A DNA stretch of 38,264 nucleotides from JBDTNL01 sp039933785. GTDB lineage: Bacteria; Acidobacteriota; Thermoanaerobaculia; Multivoradales; JAGPDF01. This document shows positions 24,152 to 31,668 of this stretch, in pieces. The stretch is from assembly GCA_039933785.1 (NCBI GenBank), contig JBDTNL010000035.1, positions 1 to 38,264 of the forward strand. The letters run 5' to 3'. Each line of letters opens with the position of its first letter. The first letter of the stretch is position 1. A program made the translations under genes and the position numbers. The notes under the pieces were generated by a model, which saw only the letters and a program-made list of their open reading frames with translations, was not told the origin of the DNA and made no database searches.

Positions 24152-24781
24152 TTAACGGCTGTAAAGCTCGACGATCAGCTGCTCCTGAATCGGGAGCTTG
24201 ATGTCCTCGCGCGATGGCAACGAAACCACGCGGCCGCTGAAATTCTCGGCGTTGAGCTCGAGCCAGTCCGGAACGCCACGACCGCGGGCGCTGTCGATGC
24301 TGGCACGGACCTGGGGGTTCTTCCGGCTGCCTTCCTTCACCGAAATCACCTGACCGGGGCGGATCTGCATCGACGGAATGCTGGCCTTCTTGCCATCCAC
24401 CAGAACGTGGCCGTGGCGCACGAGCTGGCGCGCCTGGGCACGCGAGCCCGAAAAGCCGAGGCTAAATGCGATGTTGTCGAGACGACGCTCGAGCATGACC
24501 AGCAGGTTCTCGCCGGTGATGCCCTTCTGACGGTCGGCTTCCTTGAAGTAAAGCCGGAACTGACGCTCGAGCAATCCGTAGATGCGCTTCACTTTCTGCT
24601 TCTCGCGCAGCTGCAGACCGTAGCCGAGACTGCGACGCCCACGGCGTTGACCGTGCTGGCCCGGCGGATAGCCGCGCTTTTCGATTGCACACTTCTCTTT
24701 GAAGCAGCGGTCACCCTTGAGAAACAGCTTCATGCGTTCGCGCCGACACAACCGGCACACCGGACCCGTATACCTTGCCAC
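24152..24781 (-). CDS. rpsD: 30S ribosomal protein S4, zinc-binding form
   Basis: A 209-residue S4, an early-assembly protein that binds 16S rRNA. An N-terminal zinc-site pattern is present (C9, C12, C26, C31), followed by YPPGQHGQRRGRRSLGYGLQL. The S4 RNA-binding domain has LDNIAFSLGFSGSRAQARQLVRHGHVLVDG. In E. coli and Bacillus S4 also represses its own mRNA. The start is GTG at 24781 with AAGGAG upstream. The 155-base gap before it, the longest in the operon, is structured and may be the S4-responsive leader. Confidence 0.97.
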   Translation of the reverse strand: MARYTGPVCRLCRRERMKLFLKGDRCFKEKCAIEKRGYPPGQHGQRRGRRSLGYGLQLREKQKVKRIYGLLERQFRLYFKEADRQKGITGENLLVMLERRLDNIAFSLGFSGSRAQARQLVRHGHVLVDGKKASIPSMQIRPGQVISVKEGSRKNPQVRASIDSARGRGVPDWLELNAENFSGRVVSLPSREDIKLPIQEQLIVELYSR

Positions 24782-24936
24782 TTTGAATTCTCCTTGCTCG
24801 TCCTCTCCCCGACGCTACGGGGACTTCAACTTGGGAAGACTCGCGCCACCGGCACGCCCGGCTGCGCGATGCACCACTGCCTTCTCACCTCTCCCCTCGG
24901 GCTGCGGCCCCAGCAGTATTGGGGCAGAGGGCTCAA
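24782..24936 (-). promoter_or_regulatory. structured 155-base leader between rpsK and rpsD
   Basis: In the minus-strand RNA I see: an outer CCCUC/GAGGG stem (24927-24931 with 24894-24898) enclosing GCCCC/GGGGC (24921-24925 with 24907-24911, loop 9); a CCGG/CCGG hairpin (24849-24861); and a CCCCG/CGGGG hairpin with a 6-base loop (24807-24822) just before the AAGGAG. A gap this long and this structured stands out in the operon. It could be an S4 autoregulatory site, as Bacillus rpsD has, or contain an internal promoter. Not tested against any known motif. Confidence 0.4.
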
Positions 24937-25353
24937 CTACACCCGGCGGCGCTTGCGCGGCCGGCAGCCATTGTGCGGAATCGGCGTCACGTCTTTGATC
25001 GACTTGACATCGATGCCCACCGACTGAATGGCGCGGATGGCGGACTCGCGTCCGGCGCCGGGCCCCTTGACCATCACGTCGACTGAGCGCACGCCCTGGT
25101 CCTTCGCCATGCCCGCCGCGTTCTGGGCCGCGACCTGAGCGGCGAACGGCGTGCCCTTGCGGGAACCCTTGAAGCCGATGCGGCCGGCCGAGGACCACGA
25201 CACGACGTTGCCCTCGGGGTCAGCGATCGAGATGATCGTGTTGTTGAACGTTGCCTGAACATGGGCGACGCCATGCGGAACCGGACGCCGCTCCTTCTTC
25301 TTGCCCGGACTCTTCTTTTCCTTCTTTACAGCAGGTGCAGTTGCTGCAGCCAT
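24937..25353 (-). CDS. rpsK: 30S ribosomal protein S11
   Basis: A 138-residue S11 of the 30S platform. Core motifs are VAHVQATFNNTIISIADPEGNVV, SSAGRIGFKGSRKGTPFAAQVAA and the C-terminal PHNGCRPRKRRRV. The N-terminal 27 residues are a Lys/Ala/Pro-rich extension (AVKKEKKSPGKKKERR) not present in compact S11 proteins of 129 residues or so. ATG at 25353. It is preceded by a 71-base gap with two hairpins and followed by the structured rpsD leader. Confidence 0.97.
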   Translation of the reverse strand: MAAATAPAVKKEKKSPGKKKERRPVPHGVAHVQATFNNTIISIADPEGNVVSWSSAGRIGFKGSRKGTPFAAQVAAQNAAGMAKDQGVRSVDVMVKGPGAGRESAIRAIQSVGIDVKSIKDVTPIPHNGCRPRKRRRV

Positions 25354-25369
25354 TTGCGATCTCCGCCTC

Positions 25370-25417
25370 GTCGGCCGAAAGCGGCCGACGTGTGAGCTAG
25401 TCGACCAAACGGTCGAC
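25370..25417 (-). repeat. tandem pair of perfect hairpins between rpsM and rpsK
   Basis: Hairpin A: GTCGGCCG-AAAG-CGGCCGAC (25370-25389, 8-base stem). Hairpin B: GTCGACC-AAAC-GGTCGAC (25400-25417, 7-base stem). Both are followed on the plus strand by GTGTG, so the two units look like diverged copies about 29 bases apart. They fill the 71-base gap after the rpsM stop. Neither has a T-run, so they are not simple terminators; RNA processing, stability or protein binding are possible roles. Confidence 0.6.
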
Positions 25418-25424
25418 GTGTGGA

Positions 25425-25808
25425 TTACTTCTTGGTCAGCTTCTTCTTCGTCGCGACCGCGCCCTTGCGCGGGCCCTTGCGGGTGCGCGCGTTGGTGTTG
25501 GTCCGCTGGCCGCGTACCGGCAGACCCTTGCGATGCCGGACGCCGCGGTAGGAGCCGATCTCCATGAGGCGCTTGATGTTCTGCGTCACTTCCTTACGCA
25601 GATCGCCTTCCACGCGAACTTCGTCCTGGATTACCTTGCGGATCCGACGCGCTTCATCCTCGGTCAAATCCTTGACCTTGGTCACGGTGGGAACCTCGGC
25701 CTTGACCAAGATGTCCTTCGAACGCGAGCGTCCGATGCCGTGAATGTACGTCAGCCCGATCCCGACCTGTTTGTTCTGTGGGAGGTCAACTCCCGCGATG
25801 CGTGCCAT
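25425..25808 (-). CDS. rpsM: 30S ribosomal protein S13
   Basis: A 127-residue S13, found at the head of the small subunit and contacting tRNA and L5. It begins with ARIAGVDLPQNKQVGIGLTYIHGIGRSRS, has the GDLRKEVTQNIKRLMEIGSYRG segment, and the conserved GLPVRGQRTNTNARTRKGPR end that reaches toward the P site. The tail is short and Lys-rich. It lies 12 bases after rpmJ. ATG at 25808. Confidence 0.98.
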   Translation of the reverse strand: MARIAGVDLPQNKQVGIGLTYIHGIGRSRSKDILVKAEVPTVTKVKDLTEDEARRIRKVIQDEVRVEGDLRKEVTQNIKRLMEIGSYRGVRHRKGLPVRGQRTNTNARTRKGPRKGAVATKKKLTKK

Positions 25809-25820
25809 AGCCGTCCTCGT

Positions 25821-25934
25821 TTAGCCTTGACGCTGCTTGTGCTTGGGGTTGTCGCAGATGATGCGCACCACGCCGCGGCGACGCACGATCTTGCACTTAG
25901 GACAGATTCTCCGCACGGACGATCGAACCTTCAT
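25821..25934 (-). CDS. rpmJ: 50S ribosomal protein L36, zinc-binding form
   Basis: A 37-residue gene, easily missed. It begins MKVRSSVRRICPKCKIVRRR and ends with DNPKHKQRQG. The zinc ligands C11, C14, C27 and H32 are all present, so this is the zinc-containing (C+) form rather than the zinc-free paralogue. L36 stabilises 23S rRNA in the large subunit. Its position between infA and rpsM is the usual one. ATG at 25934, TAA at 25821-25823. Confidence 0.96.
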   Translation of the reverse strand: MKVRSSVRRICPKCKIVRRRGVVRIICDNPKHKQRQG

Positions 25935-25958
25935 TTTCTCTAACCTCTCTTCTCCGCC

Positions 25959-26177
25959 TTACTTGAGGCGGTACACGATGCGGCCACGGCTCAGGTCGTA
26001 CGGCGACAATTCCACGAGGACCTTGTCGCCTGGCAGGATACGAATGAAGTGCTTGCGCATCTTGCCGGAAATATGGGCCAGAACCTGATGCTTGTTCTCG
26101 AGCTCCACCTTGAACATCGCGTTCGGGAGCGGCTCGACCACCGTTGCCGTGACTTCAATCGCTTCTTCCTTGGACAA
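25959..26177 (-). CDS. infA: translation initiation factor IF-1
   Basis: A 72-residue single OB-fold protein of exactly the common bacterial length. It carries VTATVVEPLPNAMFKVEL, the VLAHISGKMRKHFIRILPGD block and the YDLSRGRIVYRLK end. IF-1 blocks the ribosomal A site during initiation and assists IF-2 and IF-3. The start codon is TTG at 26177, preceded by GAGGAA, giving the normal N-terminus. The gene lies between map and rpmJ. Confidence 0.97.
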   Translation of the reverse strand: MSKEEAIEVTATVVEPLPNAMFKVELENKHQVLAHISGKMRKHFIRILPGDKVLVELSPYDLSRGRIVYRLK

Positions 26178-26203
26178 ATTCCGTTCCTCTTCCGAGCGCG
26201 CCT

Positions 26204-26953
26204 TCAGGCTGCGCCCACGCCCAACACGCGATGCCCCTCAGGGGTCACCGCCACCGAAAACTCGAAATGCGCCGACAGCGATCCGTCTTCGGTGCGCGCC
26301 GTCCAGCCGTCGCTGTCGAAGCGCACGCCCGGAGAACCCACGTTCACCATCGGCTCGATCGCCAGCACCATGCCGGGCTTGAGCTTCACGCCCCGGCCAG
26401 CTTCGCCGAAGTTCGGCACTTGCGGCTCCTCGTGCAACGAGGTGCCGATGCCGTGGCCGACGAACTCCCGCACCACCGAGAACCCATGCTTCTCCACGTG
26501 CTGCTGCACGGCCGACCCGATGTCCGACAAGCGGCCGCCCGGCCGCACCTGCGCGATGGCCAACTGCAGCGCGTCGCGCGTGACATCGAGCAGGCGCTGC
26601 GCTTGGTCGCCGACCTTGCCGATGGCAAAGGTCCGCGCCGCATCGCCGTAGTAGCCGTTGTACACCACGCCGCAATCCACGCCGACGATGTCGCCCTCCG
26701 AGAGGGAGGTCTCGCCCGGAATGCCGTGCACGATGACGTCGTTCACCGAGGTGCACAAGGTGGCGGGATAGCCGCGGTAGTTCAAGAAGGCCGGAACCGC
26801 GCCCGCGGCGCGAATTTCGCGTTCCGCCCAGACGTCGAGCTCGCGCGTGGTGACGCCAGGACGGATCATATCCGCAACGCCATCCAATACGCGATGGACG
26901 ATGCGATTCGCCTCGTCCATCATCTCGAGCTCGCCTGCCGTCTTCAGTACCAT
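26204..26953 (-). CDS. map: methionine aminopeptidase, type I
   Basis: A 249-residue enzyme that removes the initiator methionine from nascent proteins. The five metal ligands are present: D93 and D104 (GVDCGVVYNGYYGDAARTF), H167 (VGHGIGTSLHEEP), E200 (LAIEPM) and E231 (HFEFSV). The substrate-side H76 is in NDVIVHGIP. I prefer ATG at 26953, which shares a TGATG junction with the adk stop and starts the family at MVLKTAGELE; a GTG one codon upstream (26956) is equally possible. The usual HFEH motif reads HFEF. Confidence 0.96.
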   Translation of the reverse strand: MVLKTAGELEMMDEANRIVHRVLDGVADMIRPGVTTRELDVWAEREIRAAGAVPAFLNYRGYPATLCTSVNDVIVHGIPGETSLSEGDIVGVDCGVVYNGYYGDAARTFAIGKVGDQAQRLLDVTRDALQLAIAQVRPGGRLSDIGSAVQQHVEKHGFSVVREFVGHGIGTSLHEEPQVPNFGEAGRGVKLKPGMVLAIEPMVNVGSPGVRFDSDGWTARTEDGSLSAHFEFSVAVTPEGHRVLGVGAA

Positions 26954-27552
26954 CACACCCCCGCGCCGAGCGCGAGCAGGACCTGGGCAGTTACCTCGTC
27001 CAGGGTCCGGTTGCCATCAATACGTCGCAACAGGCCGGCGTCCTCGTAGTGCCCGACCAAGGGCTCCGTCTTCTCCAGATACTGGCGCAGGCGCTCGCGC
27101 ACCACGCCTTCCTCGTCATCGGCGCGGCCCCGCCCGAGCGCGCGCCGCACCAGGATCTCCTGCGGCACCTCGAGCAGCACCACCGCGTCGAGGTCACCGC
27201 CCAGCGTGGGCAACATCGCCTCCAGCGTCGCCGCCTGCGGCAAGGTTCGCGGATAGCCGTCGAGCAGGAAGCCGTGATCGGTGTCTCGCCGCGCCAGGCG
27301 CTCGCGAACCACCTCGGCCATCAGGTCGTCGTCGACCAGACGTCCCGCCGCCATCACACTGTCCACCCGGCGACCCAGCTCCGACTCGGCGGCCACCGCT
27401 TCGCGCAACATCTCACCGGTAGAAATCGCCGGCACTGCCAAGCGGCGGGACAAGATCCCCGCCTGCGTACCCTTCCCGGACCCTGGCGCGCCGAGCATGA
27501 CGACACGCAGGCCGGATGGAGACCGATCCTCCGGCCCCCTAGCGCCTCCCAC
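26953..27552 (-). CDS. adk: adenylate kinase, short-lid form
   Basis: A 199-residue enzyme interconverting 2 ADP with ATP and AMP. The P-loop is GAPGSGKGTQ (21-30), the AMP site includes ISTGEMLREAV, and GFLLDGYPRTLPQA is the conserved core block. The lid is short (around RRALGRGRADDEEGVV) with no zinc-finger insert, as in short-type enzymes. Start is GTG at 27552, 14 bases inside secY, giving an N-terminal extension of about 15 residues before RVVMLGAPGSG; no ATG lies closer to the P-loop in a sensible place. Translational coupling to secY is likely. Confidence 0.93.
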   Translation of the reverse strand: MGGARGPEDRSPSGLRVVMLGAPGSGKGTQAGILSRRLAVPAISTGEMLREAVAAESELGRRVDSVMAAGRLVDDDLMAEVVRERLARRDTDHGFLLDGYPRTLPQAATLEAMLPTLGGDLDAVVLLEVPQEILVRRALGRGRADDEEGVVRERLRQYLEKTEPLVGHYEDAGLLRRIDGNRTLDEVTAQVLLALGAGV

Positions 27553-28918
27553 GAACCCGACCCCGTTTCAGGAAGCCTTCGTAGTTGCGCATGACCAGCT
27601 GGCTCTCGATCTGCTGCACCGTATCCATCGCGACGCCTACCACGATGAGCAACGAGGTTCCGCCGAAGAAGAAGTTGATGCCCATGCCTTCCGTCACCCA
27701 GGACGGCAGATACTGATCCAAGGTCGCTCCGATGAGCGGGAGATTCTGCAACTTCACGCCGGAGATCAGGAATTCCGGCAGCACCGAGACGGCCGCCAGG
27801 TAGAGAGCGCCGACCAACGTGATCCGGGTCAGGATGCGGTCGATGTACTCCGAGGTCCGCTTACCCGAACGAATGCCCGGGATGAAGCCACCGTACTTGC
27901 GCATGTTCTCGGCCGTATCGGTCGGGTTGAAGATAATCGACACGTAGAAGTACGAGAAGAACACGATCGCGATCACGTAGAGCAGGTAGTAGAACGGCTG
28001 ACCCCACCTGAGTTGGTCGGCGATCCGTTGCACCCAGTCTTGCTTCACCAAGGTTGCGATGGTCGCCGGCACCATGATCACCGAGCTGGCGAAGATCACC
28101 GGGATCACGCCCGCCGTGTTGACGCGCAAGGGCAGGTACGTGTTCTGGCCGCCGTAGATCTTGCGACCGACCACCCGCTTCGCGTACTGCACCGGAATAC
28201 GCCGCTGGGCGCGTTCCATGTAGACGATGAAAGCGACAACCACGACCATGAAGGCGGCCAGGAAGATCAGCTTGATGATCGAGATCGTCCCTGACTGCAT
28301 GCCCGTGGCGGTGGTCGCGATGGCCTGGGGGATGCCGACCACGATGCCAGCGAAAATGATCAACGAGATGCCGTTGCCGACCCCGCGCTCGCTGATCTGC
28401 TCGCCCAGCCACATGACGAAAGCGCAGCCCGTGGTCAGCGTCAGGACGATCATCATCCGGAAGCCCCAACCCGGACTCGGCACCAGCGCGGCGCCGCCGG
28501 GGGTGGTCGTGCGCTCGAGGAAGAGCGCGATACCGGCCGACTGGATGACCGAAATCAGCACCGTGCCGTAGCGCGTCCACTGGGTGATCTTCTTGCGCCC
28601 CGCCTCGCCTTCCTTGGAAAGCTTCTCCAGGTAGGGCCACACCACGGTCAAGAGCTGCAGAATGATCGACGACGTGATGTACGGCATGATGCCGAGCGCG
28701 AATACCGCCAAGCGCCGTAGGCTGCCTCCGGTGAACGTGTTCACAAAGCCGAGGAAGGTGCTCTCGGCCATCTTCATGAACTCCAGCAAGGCATGCGGAT
28801 CTACGCCCGGCGAGGGAATGATGCAGCCGATGCGGTACACCGCGAGCAGACCGAACGTAAAGAACAGCCGCTTGCGCAGGTCGGGGATCGCAAAGATGTT
28901 ACGGAAGCTCTCGAGCAC
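27539..28918 (-). CDS. secY: preprotein translocase subunit SecY
   Basis: A 459-residue membrane channel with about ten hydrophobic helices. It forms the SecYEG pore for export and membrane insertion. Recognisable blocks are the N-terminal FRNIFAIPDLRKRLFFTFGL, the plug-region GGSLRRLAVFALGIMPYITSSI, ERGVGNGISLIIFAGI and GGFIPGIRSGKRTSEYIDRIL of the cytosolic loop used by SecA and ribosomes. GTG start at 28918 directly abuts the rplO stop. The Arg-rich C-terminus (FLKRGRVRGRR) overlaps adk. Confidence 0.97.
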   Translation of the reverse strand: MLESFRNIFAIPDLRKRLFFTFGLLAVYRIGCIIPSPGVDPHALLEFMKMAESTFLGFVNTFTGGSLRRLAVFALGIMPYITSSIILQLLTVVWPYLEKLSKEGEAGRKKITQWTRYGTVLISVIQSAGIALFLERTTTPGGAALVPSPGWGFRMMIVLTLTTGCAFVMWLGEQISERGVGNGISLIIFAGIVVGIPQAIATTATGMQSGTISIIKLIFLAAFMVVVVAFIVYMERAQRRIPVQYAKRVVGRKIYGGQNTYLPLRVNTAGVIPVIFASSVIMVPATIATLVKQDWVQRIADQLRWGQPFYYLLYVIAIVFFSYFYVSIIFNPTDTAENMRKYGGFIPGIRSGKRTSEYIDRILTRITLVGALYLAAVSVLPEFLISGVKLQNLPLIGATLDQYLPSWVTEGMGINFFFGGTSLLIVVGVAMDTVQQIESQLVMRNYEGFLKRGRVRGRR

Positions 28919-29353
28919 TTAAGCCATCTCCTCGCACCGTCCGCCCGCGGCCTCGATCTTGGCGCGAGCCGACTTGCTGAATTTGTGAGCGACTACCTTG
29001 ATGGCCTTCTTCAGCTCACCGTCGCCCAGCACCTTGATCGGCTTGCGGCCGCCCACGATGCCCTTCTCGCGCAGCAATTCGGGCGTGACTTCCGCTCCCA
29101 GGCCGCCGAGCTGGTCCAAATTGACCACAACGTATTCGACGCGGAAAATATTCGTGAAACCGCGCTTCGGTACCCGGCGGACAAGCGGCATCTGGCCGCC
29201 CTCGAAACCGGGCACCATGCGGCTACCCGAGCGCGAGCCCTGGCCCTTGTGGCCGCGGCCGGCGGTCTTACCGAGACCGGAACCCGGACCTCGGCCGACC
29301 CGTTTACGACTTTGCGTGCTGCCCTTGGCGGGCGAGAGTTCGTGCAGCTTCAT
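28919..29353 (-). CDS. rplO: 50S ribosomal protein L15
   Basis: A 144-residue L15. It begins MKLHELSPAKGSTQSRKRVGRGPGSG, followed by GKTAGRGHKGQGSRSG, the long basic loop that penetrates 23S rRNA; the globular part contains GFEGGQMPLVRRVPKRGF and ends near FSKSARAKIEAAGG. It is a late-assembly protein near the peptidyl transferase centre. ATG at 29353 overlaps the rpmD stop as ATGA, and its own stop abuts the secY start. Confidence 0.97.
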   Translation of the reverse strand: MKLHELSPAKGSTQSRKRVGRGPGSGLGKTAGRGHKGQGSRSGSRMVPGFEGGQMPLVRRVPKRGFTNIFRVEYVVVNLDQLGGLGAEVTPELLREKGIVGGRKPIKVLGDGELKKAIKVVAHKFSKSARAKIEAAGGRCEEMA

Positions 29354-29556
29354 GACGCCTTCTCCTCGACGACTTCCACCAGGTGGGCGATCTTGCTGAT
29401 CATGCCGCGTGTCGCCGGTGTGTCCTCGCGCTCTACGGTATGGCGGATCCGGCGCAGCCCCAGCCCGCGAAGGGTCTCGCGATGCGACGGCGGCGTGCAG
29501 ATCCCGCTCTTGGTCTGCCGAATCTTGATCGTTGCCTTCTTCGTGGTCTTTGGCAT
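29350..29556 (-). CDS. rpmD: 50S ribosomal protein L30
   Basis: A 68-residue L30. It has ATIKIRQTKSGICTPPSHRETLRGLGLRRI and RHTVEREDTPATRGMISKIAHLVEV, which is the complete bacterial fold with a few extra residues at each end. It is absent from some bacterial lineages but kept here in its usual place between rpsE and rplO. ATG at 29556; the last bases overlap rplO. Confidence 0.95.
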   Translation of the reverse strand: MPKTTKKATIKIRQTKSGICTPPSHRETLRGLGLRRIRHTVEREDTPATRGMISKIAHLVEVVEEKAS

Positions 29557-29565
29557 GGTGCCTTC

Positions 29566-30066
29566 CTAGACCGCCGCGGTGGACGGATCGATCTCACGCA
29601 GCTTGCGTACCTGCTCTTCGGTACGCAGCTTGAGCAAGGCATTCATCGTCGCTTTCACGACGTTGTGCGGGTTGGTCGAGCCCAGCGACTTGGTCAAAAT
29701 GTCCTGAATCCCCGCGCTCTCGATGACCGCGCGTACCGGTCCGCCGGCGATCACACCGGTGCCGGGAGAAGCCGGCTTCACTAGCACGCGGCCCGAGCCG
29801 TACACCCCCAGCGACTCGTGGGGGATCGTCGAGCCCTTGGTCGGAATCTCGACGAGATTCTTCTTGGCGATTTCGACACCCTTGCGGATCGCCACGGGCA
29901 CTTCCTTGGCCTTGCCCGCGCCATAGCCCACGCGGCCGTTGCCGTCGCCGATGACCACCAGCGCGGAGAAGGAGAAGTTCTTGCCACCCTTCACCACTTT
30001 GGTCACACGATTGATGTGGACCACTTGTTCGAAGAACTCGCTCTCGAGATCAAACTCTCTAGCCAC
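29566..30066 (-). CDS. rpsE: 30S ribosomal protein S5
   Basis: A 166-residue S5 of normal length, part of the mRNA entry channel and of decoding accuracy. The N-terminal double-stranded-RNA-binding-like domain has VHINRVTKVVKGGKNFSFSA and VVIGDGNGRVGYGAGKAKEVP; the second domain has GRVLVKPASPGTGVIAGGPVRAV. Start is GTG at 30066, with a GAGGAG Shine-Dalgarno sequence. A perfect hairpin sits immediately before that site in the 50-base gap after rplR. Confidence 0.97.
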   Translation of the reverse strand: MAREFDLESEFFEQVVHINRVTKVVKGGKNFSFSALVVIGDGNGRVGYGAGKAKEVPVAIRKGVEIAKKNLVEIPTKGSTIPHESLGVYGSGRVLVKPASPGTGVIAGGPVRAVIESAGIQDILTKSLGSTNPHNVVKATMNALLKLRTEEQVRKLREIDPSTAAV

Positions 30067-30079
30067 CGCTCATCTCCTC

Positions 30080-30100
30080 GGCGGAGGAAGAACCTCCGCC
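30080..30100 (-). promoter_or_regulatory. perfect hairpin before the rpsE ribosome-binding site
   Basis: GGCGGAGG-AAGAA-CCTCCGCC on the plus strand, an 8-base perfect stem with a 5-base loop; the minus-strand RNA has the same stem with a UUCUU loop, then GAGGAG, the rpsE Shine-Dalgarno. The 3' arm (CCUCC) could alternatively pair with that site, so the element could tune rpsE translation. No U-run follows, so it is not a terminator. Confidence 0.45.
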
Positions 30101-30116
30101 CGCTATGCGTCTCGCT

Positions 30117-30488
30117 TTAGAACTCCAGGCCCTTGGAGCGGGCGCCTTCGGCCAACTCCTTGACCCTGCCGTGGTAGATGTAGCCGCCGCGATCGAACAC
30201 CACCTTGGTGATGCCCTTCGACTTGGCACGCTCCGCGACGACTTCGCCCACCCGGCGTGCTGCCGCCTTCGAGGTGGCGCCGGCCTCGACACCCGACCGA
30301 ACTTCGGCCTCCATCGAGCTCGCCTGCGCCAGGGTGCTGCCACTCTTGTCGTCGATGACCTGGGCGTACACGTAGCGCGAGCTCTTGAACACCGAGAGCC
30401 GGGGGCGCGCTACCGTGCCCTCTACTCGTTGCCGTAGTCTCTGATGCGCCCGCTTGCGGTGCGCGGTCTTGTCTTTCATGTTCTTCAT
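30117..30488 (-). CDS. rplR: 50S ribosomal protein L18
   Basis: A 123-residue L18, the 5S rRNA-binding partner of L5. It has RVEGTVARPRLSVFKSSRYVYAQVIDD and the C-terminal TKVVFDRGGYIYHGRVKELAEGAR that fits every bacterial L18. ATG at 30488 follows a GGAG site. It lies 8 bases after rplF and 50 bases before rpsE. Confidence 0.97.
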   Translation of the reverse strand: MKNMKDKTAHRKRAHQRLRQRVEGTVARPRLSVFKSSRYVYAQVIDDKSGSTLAQASSMEAEVRSGVEAGATSKAAARRVGEVVAERAKSKGITKVVFDRGGYIYHGRVKELAEGARSKGLEF

Positions 30489-30496
30489 ACCGTCTC

Positions 30497-31039
30497 CTAC
30501 TTCGCCCCGGCCTTGCCGACCTTGCGCCGCAAGATTTCATCCGAGTACTTGATTCCCTTGCCTTTGTAGGGGTCGGGACGACGGAGCCCGCGCAGCTCGG
30601 CCGACACCTGACCGACCACCTGACGATCTGCTCCGGATACCGTCATGCGATTGGTCTTGCCGTCGATCTCGACCTTGATACCGGCCGGGATCTTGAAGAT
30701 CACCGGATGCGAATAACCCAGAGCGAGATGAATCTCTGCCCCCTTGACCTCCGCCTTGTAGCCGACGCCGACGATATCGAGGGCCTTGCTGAAGCCCTCG
30801 GCGACACCCTTGACCGCGTTCGCGTACAGGGCTCGCGCCAGGCCATGCATGGCGCGCTCTTTGCCCGAGTCGCCGCCCCGCGTCACCGTGAGGACGCCGT
30901 CCTTGAGCTCAACCGGCAGGCCATCCACCAGGCTCTGCTTCACCTTGCCCTTGGGCCCTTCCGCGAACAGTGCGCCCTCGCGGATTTCGACCTTGACCCC
31001 CTTGGGAATCTCGATCGGTTTTCTTCCTACACGCGACAT
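30497..31039 (-). CDS. rplF: 50S ribosomal protein L6
   Basis: A 180-residue L6 with its two related domains. Markers are SRVGRKPIEIPKGVKVEI at the start, the middle VGVGYKAEVKGAEIHLALGYSHPV and the C-terminal DRQVVGQVSAELRGLRRPDPYKGKGIKY. L6 lies at the base of the L7/L12 stalk near the factor-binding site. ATG at 31039, 9 bases after rpsH. Confidence 0.98.
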   Translation of the reverse strand: MSRVGRKPIEIPKGVKVEIREGALFAEGPKGKVKQSLVDGLPVELKDGVLTVTRGGDSGKERAMHGLARALYANAVKGVAEGFSKALDIVGVGYKAEVKGAEIHLALGYSHPVIFKIPAGIKVEIDGKTNRMTVSGADRQVVGQVSAELRGLRRPDPYKGKGIKYSDEILRRKVGKAGAK

Positions 31040-31048
31040 AGCGCCTCC

Positions 31049-31450
31049 CTACCAGAGCTCGCAGAGCACTTCACCGCCGAGCTTGCGCTCGCGCGCCTGC
31101 TTGTCGGTGAGAAGTCCCTGAGAAGTCGAGATGATGCCCACGCCGAGACCGTTGAGGACCGGGCGAATCTCCTCGGCGCCGCGATACACCCGGCGACCCG
31201 GCCGGCTGACGCGCAACAAATTGAGGATTGCCGGCGTTCCGTCATCGGAATAGCGCAGGAAGATGCGGACGTTCTTGACCGGCCCCTCGGCGTCGAGGAG
31301 GCGGAAGTTCCGGATCATGCCCTCTTCCTTGAGAAGACGGCAGACCTCGAGCTTCAGCTTCGAGGACGGAACGTCGAGGCGGTCGTGCTTTGCGATGTGT
31401 GCGTTGCGAATTCGCGCCAGCAAATCCGCAATCGGATCGGTCATGCTCAT
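31049..31450 (-). CDS. rpsH: 30S ribosomal protein S8
   Basis: A 133-residue S8, a primary 16S rRNA-binding protein and, in E. coli, the repressor of the spc operon. It has TDPIADLLARIRNA, VPSSKLKLEVCRLLKEEG and the end block GLGVGIISTSQGLLTDKQARE. ATG at 31450 is favoured over the one at 31444 by a GGAG site at proper spacing. No spc-type S8 target was sought by folding. Confidence 0.98.
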   Translation of the reverse strand: MSMTDPIADLLARIRNAHIAKHDRLDVPSSKLKLEVCRLLKEEGMIRNFRLLDAEGPVKNVRIFLRYSDDGTPAILNLLRVSRPGRRVYRGAEEIRPVLNGLGVGIISTSQGLLTDKQARERKLGGEVLCELW

Positions 31451-31459
31451 ACGTATCTC

Positions 31460-31648
31460 CTACCAGCTCGCCTTGACGACGCCGGGCAGATAGCCGCTCA
31501 GCGCGAGGCTCCGGAAATGTATCCGGCATAGACCGAACTTGCGCATGTAGCCGCGCGGCCGGCCACAGACCTTGCAGCGGTTGCGCTGACGGATGTCGTT
31601 GAACTTCAGCTTCCTACGCGTCTTGGCCATGCGGGCTTGGGTCGCCAT
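31460..31648 (-). CDS. rpsZ: 30S ribosomal protein S14, short zinc-type
   Basis: A 62-residue type Z S14 (rpsN2-like), about 40 shorter than the zinc-free form. The zinc site is C25-x2-C28 ... C41-x2-H44 (RCKVCGRPRGYMRKFGLCRIHFR). The last ligand in most short S14 proteins is Cys (CRICF), here His, which should still bind zinc. It is placed between rplE and rpsH as usual. ATG at 31648. Confidence 0.95.
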   Translation of the reverse strand: MATQARMAKTRRKLKFNDIRQRNRCKVCGRPRGYMRKFGLCRIHFRSLALSGYLPGVVKASW

Positions 31649-31668
31649 CGTGCTCTCTCCTCTACGCC

